The notes under the pieces were generated by a model. That model did no database searches and had not been told where the DNA came from. It saw only the letters and a list, made by a program, of their open reading frames with translations. Source: Chiridota heheva (lineage: Eukaryota > Echinodermata > Holothuroidea > Apodida > Chiridotidae). Taken from it: a stretch of 64,000 nucleotides of DNA. Location of the stretch: NCBI GenBank assembly GCA_020152595.1, contig JAIGNY010000327.1, positions 2,026,001 to 2,090,000 of the forward strand, read 5' to 3'. This document shows, one piece after another, positions 33,853 through 46,900 of the stretch (positions are counted from its first letter, which is position 1; the number at the start of each line of letters is the position of its first letter). The position numbers and the translations under genes were made by a program.

Positions 33853-34947
33853 ATGGGGGAATTTGGATTGGATGTTAAAATAAACGGTTTTAGAGCTTTA
33901 TCCCCGTTAGAACTGTACCCAAATTCAGAGAGTGTGTCTTTGTTTTCACCAGACCCAACAATGCAAGATGATGTGCTATTGGATAAAAATGCTGGAAAGC
34001 AGCATTTTCAGCAGTTGTCCCCAAATGTTGACTTGAACTCTGACCACCAGGAGGAAATTTCGCCATTGTCAAAGACTCCAACTTTGTCTCATTCTGGGGA
34101 ATCAAGTACATTGACTGTGACAGAGAAGCTGAACAAACAGAATGTTTTAGAAGGTGTGTCAACTCCCCAAGTTTCAACACCACAACCTCCACCACTTACT
34201 TATGATCTTGGCCCTCAAGACACCCTTGCATACCCAAGAAGCGGCAATACCGCCACGTCTACTTCTCTTTCCAATTCTGCTTTTATGGCAAACAACTTGT
34301 GGTCAGCGCTTGGTGCAGATGATTCAGTGTTGCAGGGCATTTCTACAATGAATGGTGCACTACAAATGCAAAACATTCCCATGAATTCATCAATGTTTAA
34401 TCCAACATTAGCTTCACAAATGACCCTACAGCAGCAGCAAGCAGCACAGCGTCGCAGCCTCCCTCCACAACCCAGTCCCAGCTCACATTCACACTCACAG
34501 AATTATTTATCAACTGCACAGCTCCAAGCACAGGCTCAGTTGCAAGCCCAAGCAAGTAACCTAATGCTTCAGAGTAACAAACACCTAAGTTGGAATGGCA
34601 GTCAGCAACCCACTTGGAATTCTCAACAGCAAAGCTTAGGCAACAACCCATGGGGAAGTGTTGGATCACCTCCATCTACTTTTCCTAATCAGAATCGACG
34701 CTCCATGCCGCCTATGCCGAGCAGCGCCCTATCACCTACAAAACAACGGTCCCCTACCAATTCTGTCATCTCACCTCCAAAGTTTCCCCGCAGTGCCAGT
34801 ACTTCGATGATTGGGGGTAACAGAAGCTATTCACCTCAATTGCAAGCTAGTCTTAACTCTATGCCTACTACATTTGATTTCTCTCGAAATGATGGAAAAC
34901 GATATGACAACATGACCAACGGAGGGAATCCTTTCTTCTCCTATCAG
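33853..34947 (+). CDS. CPEB-like coding exon 1 (disordered N-terminal region)
   Basis: It encodes 365 residues ending NPFFSYQ, with donor CAG|GTGAGT at 34,948. Gln-rich stretches (TLQQQQAAQRR near residue 200, and LQAQAQLQAQ near 225) and Ser/Pro-rich stretches dominate. Reading on past the donor gives only seven more codons before a stop, which supports the splice call. Confidence 0.9.
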
Positions 34948-37900
34948 GTGAGTAGAGTTATCTCGCACTAATTTACCTTATTATTGAAGTAAATTATATA
35001 CAAGTTTAGTTAGGCTATAGTATGTGGACCAGTTGAACAAAAAGACAAGTTCCAAGGAAAACATTCACAAAAATTCAGTGTTCATAGAAAAATCACCAAA
35101 ACCACCGAATTAATAAAATCTATTGCTTTCCACCTATAACAATCATCGATATTGTTTTCATTTTTAAGAAATTGTAATGCTATTTGTGAGGGTGATTTAG
35201 CCATAGGCCTACTGCCATGTTTTCTGTTTACTCATAAACTACTCAGAAAATTCAAATATACAGTATGTTGTTTGCTAATAGTCTTTCTTTATAACAGGAA
35301 GAACTGCAAATATGTTTTCTGTAATTTTGATAGTGTCAATATTTTTTTGGGAAGTTTAAAATTTTTAGTCATGGGACTAGTTCCACTAAAATTTTTAGTT
35401 TCAAATTGTGTAAAATGGAACGTTATGTCGTACTTGCAGTGAATGATGTTATTTGTTGTTACATGCACCATTATTCTAGTCTTACCTTAAGGAATAAATG
35501 ACAAATTGACTTAATTTGGAAATTCATGTTAAGCCCTACCTATAAAGCCTACAAGTTAAGCAGAGTATTGGTGATCAAATGAATTTTGGCACTCTTTAGA
35601 TCAAAATTGAAAGAAATTAACATAAAATGCTTTGAAATGATGTTGACATGATAAAAACCTTAAACTAAATTAAAATAGGTGTTTTAAATAGATATATCAA
35701 AAATAACACACCTTAAATAGTATTTGAATTTGGTAAGTTTCAGTAACATAACATAACAAGATTACGGGCTAAGAAAGGTTAGTCCACCCCATGAAAAGCC
35801 TAAATTAACACCGCCACCACCAAAAAAAAATTAAAATCAAAGATGCCCAGAGTTAGTAAAGAACTTATCAATGTTGACTTTGAAATTGTGAACATAATTG
35901 GAGCTAACTACCCACTCAGTCAAACCATTCCACTCATCATACAACTCTTTGTGAAAAGCTAAAATGCCAAATATCCTATCCGTGAGAACTCTTTGGTCAA
36001 CTTCAAACTGTTACCACGTGTCACATGAGGATTATATGTAGCTGAAACATGCAAGAAATACAGGAAGTCAAAGTATCTCTACCAGATAGGAACTTAAAAA
36101 CCTGAATCAATTCATCGCCACGTTCTCTTCTCAACTCAAGTGTGGTCAAACCAAGAATTCGCAACCTACAGTACATTCATAAGAGAGATTCCTTCTGAAT
36201 AAGTCTAGACCAAAATTACCATTTAAAGTCAATTATTTGATCTTTGACACTTTTAAGTGCCATGTCCCATTACAGTATGTGCTGGACACAACCCTGCATC
36301 ATCGTGATACTGTTCTTTCCATGATATCAAAAATATTGTGATATGCCATTTTCATGTACAGAGCTGTTCATATAAAGTGCATATCACAGCAAAAATTTGT
36401 GAAACAGAACTTAAATTTAAAAACATTTGATTGAAATGAATGGAATTTTGACTGAATATTTGCAGCATATCTGATTTTTTTATGCTTCTTTAGCTTTTAG
36501 GTTTGTAAGATCTGCGTGCTGAAAACCTTAGCAGTTTTCCAAAATTGGTAATCGTAACAAAGCTATGGTGATATCGCTATACAATTTTTTGTCCTTGATA
36601 ATCAAGATCTCGTAAAAAGATTTCATTTACCCATAATGTGACAGCCTTAGTCACAGAATGTGCACCTTTTGTACATTGTTTACTATTAGCCTACTAAAAA
36701 GAGCTTAATTTTTGAGTACAATTTGGTTCGGTAATTTTGAAAAAAAGAAGAAACTTTTTCAGCTTCTGTTTCATGGCTGATCAGATTTGTTTAAGATTCT
36801 TCACAAGTACACACATACTGTACACACATATTTTCTATGCAATTTGTGAGAACACAATAAAATAGAAGTTTGGCCATTCAGATTTGCCTTCTATTAGCTT
36901 ATAGCTTGAAATTCTAAAAGCTTTTAAATGACCAATTTTTATTAGTTTGTGAAGCAAGCTAATTTTTAGCTGTAATTAGCACTGTACACGTGGAGACCAT
37001 TTAATAATGCAGTATGGTATGCAGTACAAAAGACAATATATTGTGTACAGTGTACTACAAACTATAGTGCAGAACGGTTGCAAACTTAACCTGGGAAGCA
37101 GACTGCAGTCAACCTACAATATGGTTATTTTGTAGAAATATACAGTATACATGTTAGCAACTTACTGTGCAATGTACATGTACTGTACTGTAAGTAGCAA
37201 ATTAGTAGCAGGTACTGTGAAAGACTTGAACTGCCCTAATTTGGTAAATGTAAAATATTTTATCGGAGTTAATTTAGTGTTTGATGTTGTTAAACTCATG
37301 CATTGAAACAACATGATGTCTAAAATACTTCACATTCTTTGTGCATGAATGCTGTAAGACATACTGTATTGTATTCAGTAGCATAGCCAGAGTGGGGATA
37401 TCACCCCCCCCCTACCCCCTCACCCCCATTTTAATCCGTCTGTTCAGATTTGAATCTATCGGGTCAGATTGGTGCCGTTGGTTCAACAAGCTTTGACATT
37501 CCAGGTGATTATTATGTTTTTATATTTCAAAAGGGCACTTTCTCAGAAAAAGGTTCTTTGTTAATAATATATCACTCACTTTGATTTGTTTTGTATATAA
37601 CAGAAGTTGCGTTATAATTTTTTGCCTGGCGTATTTGCTTACGACAAGCACTTGAAGTTTGGCGTATTTTGTCAATTTGCCGTCGTATGTACAGGGCATT
37701 GCGTAATGTACAGGGCATTACGCGCTAGTGAAGCATGCAAATAATTGTTAACACAACACACTTGTGTAGGCCTGCCTCGCTAAAGTGAATGAAAATTGTG
37801 CTTAAAATACCAAAAACATTAAAAATCGGACTATTATTATCATAAAAAATATTACGAAAAAGTTCCTACCCAATCCTTGTATAATGTTGATTGTTGAGTC

Positions 37901-40900
37901 ATGAAATTTGGGTTAACAATCCCAAAATAAACTAGAAAATACTTTTGTTTATCGTATCCAAACTTTCATGAGGTTTTAGTGAACTTTTACCAATTGTCAA
38001 CGACAATATACTATTCAGATCTTGAACACGCCTACTTCTTTACAGTATAGTAACTTGACTTGCAGACTGATCACTTCACAGATACACCATCAACACAATA
38101 CAGGAGGAAAGTTAAATCCTAGGTAATAATATCGTTGACAATTGACAGCCTGCATTCAAAACAACATCAAAACTGTCACATACCATACACTGTACAGTGT
38201 ACGTACATCATGCATAGGGCCTATGTACTAGCCTATATGTGTTTATGGTAGCACTATGGGCATGTCGAATCATTCGGCCGTTAGTCTCGTAGTTGTGTCA
38301 TTTTTCTTTTATTTATGAGTAATTCAAAATCATTTTTGTGTGAAATAAAACATTGAGTCGCATCAGAGAGGTCAGATGTTCATGATTTTAGTTATGTTAA
38401 TGAAAAACTCTGGCGTAAAATTCCACATGCTATATCTAAATCTTACGATGCAGGTACAACCTGTGTCGTAAGAAATTTCAGCCATGGCGTAATATACGAT
38501 AAATTTGTCGTTAACGCGATCTCTAGTATATAATATATTATAGCTCTCTTTGACATAAATTTTGACTTGTATAATAATAATAATGAATACTTGTTATGCA
38601 CTAGTATTCATCAAAAGTGATGCTCATGGTGCAGCGACACAATAATTAATGCAAAACAATGTAAACAAAAAAGAAATAATGGGTAAGAATACTGCAAAAT
38701 ACTACAAAATACACTTTGATAATATGCGTTGCAACATACTTTTTTGTCCTTGAAATGTCAATTTTGCGGGGGCAGCCCCTTGACCCATACCGCTCCACCA
38801 GGGACCCTAAAGCGGGCCCCTGGACTCCACGCCGACAAGTCGAGTGCACACCTTCGGTGTCACCTCAAGTACACCACTAAATATTGTGTTGGTTCAATTC
38901 AATTCCCGGCACCCCCCCTCCCCCCTCCTACCTTCCAATATGAATATCCTGGCTATGCCACTGATTGTATTCAAAATGAAACTTCTTCTATCCTAGGATG
39001 GTTCAAAGTATACTGTATTCTGTGATTAAACTAGCTTCCCTTTTTAATTTTTTAGTCTATGAAACTTAGGATTTATGTAAGTAACAGTTTAGTAGCAGGT
39101 ACAGTTTATTTTGTTTGATAAGTTCAATTGTAGAATGCAGTAGAATGCAATGAAAGAAATTGTAAGGCAGCAGTGTACAAGCATATTGCAAAGAAATTCA
39201 ACTGCAGTCTTCCATAGAATTTCCTTAGCTCCAGTCTTCCAAACAAAATTTCTGTTCTTTTAAATCAGTATGGAGAATCTTTTCTACAAAATGGTTCCTG
39301 TTTAAGAAAGTAGACCCAGAATTGCTCATAGCCACCCTGTATCCATCTTGTACAAAATGTCATTAAGCATCACCAACACTGATAACAGATATCCCCCGTG
39401 GACATTGTCTATAATTGAAAAACCAGCATTGACGTCTTTTTCTATCTTTGGCTCTGGATTTCCATCCTTCTGAATACTCATGAATATTCATATTGATCTC
39501 CTAAATACATGTATGTTCTTACTGTACAAAGAGTGAAGGTGTGAAGGAGGAGTTTTTGCAGATGACCTTCACCTCGATACAGTGTTCCTGCTTAAGTGTA
39601 AACAAAGACATCAAGCTCAAGTCTGAAGTGTGTTATCTGGTGTCGGAACCAATTGGTAGTCCAGAATGCGTCATTGCTCTGTATCCATATTTATACTACA
39701 GAGCAATGATGTAACATTCCAATCAAATACCGTTAATATCATCGGGGCTTATGTCAATAAAAGTGCAGTAAATGAATTTTTAATAACATCTACTGTACTA
39801 GCTGAACTTCTGAAGAGGAGCCAAGTTAAGATATTAAAGCATCCTTGGAATTTTTTCATCAACATCATATGATGCTGTACAGTACTTCCCCAAATGACCT
39901 TGTTTCTTCAGTCATTGCCAAAGATAATGATCAAAGCAGGTGAGGTACTGTACAATGTTAATATTGATGGTTGATTTATTTACGAGCTTGTGATGTGTGA
40001 TTAAAGGCAGTTTGTGTGAGAGTTGGATGTTAAGTATATATCACTCATATAGTGTGTACAGTAATACCCATCTAGCATAGATCTAAATGCGTTTTGTATT
40101 GAACACAGATGTACATTATAGTTTGCACTTGAAGTCATTTCACTTTACCATTTATTAGGAAGTAAAAATCAAGGATAGTGTAAAGGGTAGATGGAATACT
40201 TCCTATACCGCTATTAAATGATAAAGATTTGGGACCGATATGGAGTCGCGATTTTGGGGGCTTCGCATGATAGTAATCTGACTACGCCGTTAAATTACAA
40301 TTTGCTGTGCCCTCGTTGCATTGGTTTGTTTACTCCTTGTCGACCTTGAACACATGAGCTGACTAGAACTGAACGTGTGTATCATGTGACGTCCTCAAAG
40401 TGCTGGCTCCATATCAGCCCCATATACTTAACACAGTGTTCCATCTTCCCTTTACGCTCTCCTTGGTAAAACTCAAATTAAAAACTTGATATACAGTATT
40501 GTATCTGGAGGAGATACAGAATAGAATACAAGTAGTGTAATATTTACAGATCTATTGTACATTAAACTGTTTGTTCTTTTTCTGACACGAGATAACATTT
40601 AGAGTTTTTTTTTATTAAGAAACTCCTTAACTTGCAGGAGGCCAGACCGCCATATATTTTGTTTGACTTTAAAAAGTCTTTGATGATGTCATCTACACTG
40701 TCTGCAGCTTAAAAATTAATTACAGTTTTGTGAAGTCCGATTTTTTACTGCTAGGTACTGTAGACTAAGGTTTGTTTTCTTTCTTTTTTTATTTTTGTGA
40801 TTAAGTTATGAATGAAATTATTGATAAACATCATAAATATGCTGGTCCAAAGTAATTGAGTAATTTATTTAATATATACAAGTCAAATGTTATAAAATGC

Positions 40901-43900
40901 ATTTGATTAATGAACATATATGTGGGTTTGCAATTGCATCATAGACTTGATTCAAAGACTAAAAGGAGGTACTGTACATGTCAAATGTTTTGCCTTTTGG
41001 TAATACTGTACTTTTAAACATTGATACTATGGTTATTTTCTTTCCTTTTTTTTGATGAAATGTTAAGTTTAATGGTTAAAAATTACATGTAGTAACACTG
41101 CAATTAAGTTTTTTCTAAACATTAAGGAATGCTGATCAGTGCATATTTCAGAATGGATGCCAAGGGTTTGGATTTTTGAAGGGACATTCCCTGATTGTAC
41201 TGCATACTAATTAGATTCTGGAAGTAGGGATTTTCAATAAATCCCTATGTTTCATTTTCACATTTCAAAAGAAAGTATAGATGTCTCTTTCTCTCTGGCT
41301 GGTTTACTTTCAACTATGAAATTAAACCTAGTTAAAAAATTGCTGACATTGAGACCCTCATTTTGACTTCTTGTTGTCCCCTTAATTATTTACAATATGC
41401 TCTTTAATAATTGTAACTCCTTCCCCTTCTCGGAAAGCCAAATTGTAACATTATACAGCATTATGCATGAATTCAGGTGACATTTTAAATGCCTTTTATC
41501 GTGTTAACGGAGACAGAAATATGTGATACAATTGAATGCTTTTGGCTGGTCTAAATATTTGCACATAGACTAATAAGCCAATAAAAACTTGCTCTGGAAG
41601 TGACATTACTAGTACACTGTATGTAGCACAATAGCGGGTGGAGTGTCAAGCAATTTTCTCTAGATGATTGATTCTCTCTTTAATGTGTTAAGACACACCT
41701 AGAGCAAGCTTGCCATTAAAGGATCTATGTTTTTAATGGTACATTGTTTCTCTCGTTCAGTCAGGTATTTTATTTCTAAATCGAAAAAGCATAAAGATTC
41801 TGTGTAGGACTCTTTTAAACTTTGAAAATAGCCTATATTTGCTCAATATTTATACAATATATTTATACCTTCATTTCAAATTGGGACAATTGATTGAATA
41901 AATTATTAAACAGTGAAAGAGACTCAAAAAAAAAAAAAAATTATTCATAAATGTTAAACTAAAATGTGAGATAAATATGAAAACCAACAAATCAATTCTA
42001 TAGGATTTACATGTACAGTACATGACAAAGAATAACTTGTTTCTGATACATATAATTGAAGAAAATTATTAAGTCTTTTTGAAAGGATTAAAACATCTTG
42101 GACCATAAAGCTGAAAAAAAAGAAATCGATTCAGAAAAATTAAAAGCCTCAACTACAAAAATAATGTAAAAGATTATACAAAACTAAGGAATATTCCTTT
42201 AAAGGTCCCCAAACTTATCGTCAGAACACTCTCCTTTATGCAATCTTTGGACCATGATCAGTCTGGGAGCATTCTTAAACATAAGAACAGGAGCAGGTAG
42301 CTCAGTTGGTAGAGCACACGACTGAGATGCTAGAGGTACCCGGTTTCCCGGTTCAAGCCTCGGACAGGTCTAACCAGTTGTTCCACAGCTATGCAGACAG
42401 ATACGCCGATTATCAAAGCAGAAGTACGTCGTTTGCAGCTCCTGCTCCTCATTCAGCTGCTGAGAAAAGTGGCAATGGTTAAATGGTCTCGCCGTCCTTT
42501 GGAGGGGACATAAAGCCATCGGTCCCGATGGTAGAACAGTCACACCCTACCTGGTTCTCTGAACTCTTCTGGAAAAGAGTAGGGTGAAAACCCGATGTTC
42601 ATCCACTTCCGTCCCGGTCGCACGAGACTGGCATCTGCTATGCAGGCTATAGCTTGGCGTCTATGCTCCATATAGGAGTCTTGCCGAGTTTCCGTAAGGG
42701 AGGATCATGTACAAACAAACAAACAAACAAGAACATTTTGCTACATGCCATTTTGTGATGATCCTTTGTTATCCTAACATTAAAGCCTTATGCAATGTTA
42801 CATACAATATTTCCAAATTTCAATGATGTGGGAAAAATATTTTTGCTAGGGGAAACTTAGAACTCATAAAAACACCTCCATTACTGGTATGACTAAATAT
42901 TATCCACTCTAAGCTTGCACGGTTTTGCCCCAACGTGATACCGGTCAGTTTCCAGAACAAAAACAGGTTTTAACCGGAAAACTAGTTTTTTTACTTGTAA
43001 CAGCCTAAAGTGCATTACAGTAACTATAACTGCACTGTTATATGATAGCAGCTAATGATGTTTGTATCACAGTATTTTATGTAAATAATGTTGAAAATTA
43101 TTTTGGTGTAATTGAAGCTCACCAAAGTCACGAAAGTGACGGACATCACATTAACATTGACGCACATCACATTAACATTGACGCATATTTTGATGCACTA
43201 AAAAGAAATATACAATTTTAGGTTTAATAGAAGGAACAGTAGACAGCAGCTCAGTATATTACTAAACTTATGGGCTCTCACAAATGTACCAGGATTAAAC
43301 TTAGTACATGTACATCTGGTAAGTGCAGGTCATTTATTGATAAAGGATCAATTAAAACTACTGGTTTCAATTTATTTAGTTGTGATATAAACAATACTGG
43401 GAAAAACAAAAAGAAAACCAATTTTTACCATCTTTTGGCAGGTTTTTACAGTGATTTAGATCTTTTCAGTACGTTCGTTGTTTTTCATAAAACATGAGTT
43501 AGACCGAAATCGTTGTTTCGTGGAACCAGTTTGAGTTGCGAAACCGTAGACTGCGCAAGCTTAATTTATCCCCATTTTATATGTTTACACCATTTTCAAA
43601 ATATTAGAAATAATTGACAATACAACTAGGGTTTTAGGTGTGAAACAGCCATTTAGAAAATTCTAATATAAAAAAAAGAAAAAAGTTTTTGCGTTTCACA
43701 TGGAATATTTTAGGAATATATGTATTAGTAGCTGTCAATTAAAATGACATTTAAGCATGTGCAAATTTATGAATGCACTGCACATTATCCCTCCCCATTT
43801 TTAGGACAATGGCACAACAACTTTAATGTAAGAGGGAACATTTCAAAAGGCACCCTGTGATTAACTTGATTTGAAGGTGTCTTATGGGAAGAAACACATT

Positions 43901-46900
43901 TGAACAGCTCTTGTCTTGTTTCTGAAACCTCAGATGGATACCATGTGGGGCACAGGGAAGGATGTTATGTGGAGCAGGGGTGGGATGATATGTGAGATAT
44001 AGGGTGGAATGTCAGATGGGACATGGGTGGGGTGGATAGTGGGATGTTTTTATAATTGACTTGTGAGATGTGTGTCAATTTGAATCAGTATGCGAGCCGT
44101 GACGGTATTTATCGTTCTAGTTTAATTTTATATTGTTATATACATGTGGCATCCCACCCTATGTCCCACGTATCATCCCTCCTTATGTCACATGTCCCAC
44201 ATGTAATCCCTCCTTATGTCCCAAATCCCTGTTCTCCTAGATACTCCATATGGCATCCATATCTATGTATCACATGATATCCCACCCTTTGTTACACATG
44301 GCATCCCTCGCTATGTGCCACATAGCATTCCTCCCTATGACCCACATGGCATATCGTTATATCCTACATGGCTTCCATCCATATGTTTCAAATGTCATCC
44401 CCACCCTATGTTCATATCTATGTCCCACATGGAATCCCATCCTAATGTATGTCCCAAACAGCATCCCAACCTTGTCCCACATGGCATCCAACCCAGTGGT
44501 CCCACATGGCATCCCACACGATGTCCCTAATGGAAGGAACATCCATTTCGAAAGCACAAATACATATAAGGCACCGAATCCACTCAAATACTAAACAAAA
44601 AAATTTGGGAAGTAACAGTATTATTTAATGAGTGTCAGTGATGCTTACGGCAAGAAAGTCTCAATTGACCTCTTGACCTGCATTGCGCAATACATATTAT
44701 CGTTACCATGAACTGGCTTGTTATATTGTACTGTACATGCACAGTAACTAAACATTTTGTATTTTACACAACCACGTATACTGTACTGTAATAATTTCTA
44801 CTTTGAAAGAACGTTTGAAAGAGAACGGATATATATATATATATATTATACTAAGTTCAGTGTTTCTTATATGAACATACAATCATGTACTATGTTGCTT
44901 TTCTTTCGTATTACCATGGAGCTATTAACTGAAAGGTATTACCTGTTTTCAGCTCATCGTGGTTGTTTGTTTGTTTGTATTTCACTTTTAGGCATATGCC
45001 AGGGAAAGAAAGCATGCGTAAGTCAGTGTCTTGTTTTCAGTGTGGACCCAAGGAATGTGCCAGGATGGCAAGGGGATGAAAATTGGGTTAACACTCTGCC
45101 TTTTTCGAGAAGTGTTCAGAGAACCAGGCAGGGGTTGAAACTCCTACCATCGAGACCAATGGCTTTACGTCCCCTGCGAAGGACGGTGAGCGCTGCCAAC
45201 CATTGGCCACTTTTCACAAAGGTTGAGTGGGGGAGAAAGTGTGATGCAGAAGACAAATCTCTGCGCTTGATGTCAGCATATATCATTCTGCATATCTGTG
45301 GAAAATCGCTGGTTAAATCGCCTTTGGACTCGAACCTGGGACCTCCAGCATCTCAGTCGTATGCTCAGCTGACTGAGCTACCTGCCTCCCTAAAATGTTA
45401 AATTCTTTTAATAGTTTCAGACATTGTTTAAAACTTATTCTTACTATTTACTTGACATTTAAATATGACAATGGTATCACTATTGGTAACTTGTGATGAG
45501 CACATTCATAAATTTGCTTTCCAAAAGTATACTTCACTTTGTCAATATATTTGCTCTTAAGCAATATATTTGCTCTAATGGAACACGCGTACAGTAAAAT
45601 CTCATAAAAGCCAACTGCATCACAGAACTGTACATACATACTCGTTAGTATTAGATAGACAAGCTGTGCTTGAAAACATAGTGTCATCACCAGCTGTGGT
45701 TTTGCATAATTAGATTCGCCTCTTTGCATCCGTTGCAATACTGTGCATCGACAGTACGCAAATGCACTGTGTGTGTATCTAGTGTAATGATTAGTGCAGA
45801 AAACTCGATATGTTGTACAGTGCATCATAATATTTCTTACTGAATTGATTAAATTTGTATCAATGAGGGAAGTACTGATGTTTCACCCACAAATCATTTG
45901 TCTGGCTATTTTAGCTGGTTACTGGGTCTTTAGAAATATACAATTGGTTACACGATAAAATATTTACAAGATTTGGAAATGGACTTGAAAGGTACTGTAC
46001 ATTATGTTGGAAAATAATGTTAAACACTTGATATTAGTGTCCTTAGCCTTGCTGTATCGTGTTGACAAAAATACTCTCTAAATATTCAATGATGTAAATT
46101 TGATCAAAATTACAAGTTTGTGCAGATTACTGTAAAGTTAACCTCAAACAAGGTGTTACCAAATTAGAACTTATTATAAAATGTTTATTATTCTTGTGTC
46201 AATATATATTTGCAAACAGATATTTTAGAAAATCAAAAAATTGTGCAAACTGCAACACATCTACTGTGCAGTATGTTCTGTAACAAAAAAAGGGTATTTA
46301 AATTACTTGAAATAATCATGGGGCCTGCAGTATGTATTGAACATCTATTTCTGCATTAATCATTTAAGAGTTGGATAATAGATAAAGAAATTGAGCAGAA
46401 AATCGTGCTCCTGAAAGGATGTACACTGTAGAATCAATGAAACTTTTTGTTTGTTTGTCTCTAATGATTGTCTTTTAAAGGACTACTTTTGTAGGTCATT
46501 CCACAGCAAGTGGCAAAACATACTGAAAATAGAATATTAGCACTCTCTAGAGTGCATACCTCTGCCCCATTACAATTCCAACATGCCTATAATAATTTTA
46601 GAGTTCATTTGATTCCCATACCCAATATAATCTACCTCAGAAATCCTAGGCCCACCTAGATTTATCCCCAAGTTTTGATCTAATGATCATTTGCAATCTG
46701 AACACTTGGATATTATCTTCGAACTGGATTTCTTCCAGGGCCATACCATTGTTTTCAGCTTTATATCAAGTGAAGCATCATTGTTTGAGCTCTATTCAGC
46801 CAGGATTCACATTCCATGATTTTCCATTCATGGCAGAAACTTGTTTAATTTTCTTTGATTCCAGAGAACGCTCGATGTAAGTCTCTTTGAGTCCAGAAAA

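Noticed and set aside
42290-42365. Functional tRNA gene
   Set aside because: A and B boxes are present but the arms do not pair properly and it continues into a SINE body with a (CAAA)n tail.
42910-43556. TIR element with AAGCTTGC ends
   Set aside because: Only about 12 bases are inverted and no target duplication was found; too weak to list as a feature.
44757-45401. 214-residue plus-strand open frame
   Set aside because: Most of it reads antisense through a SINE, and it begins at a non-conserved start; chance frame.
45448-45828. 126-residue minus-strand open frame
   Set aside because: No family resemblance and located in intronic AT-rich DNA.
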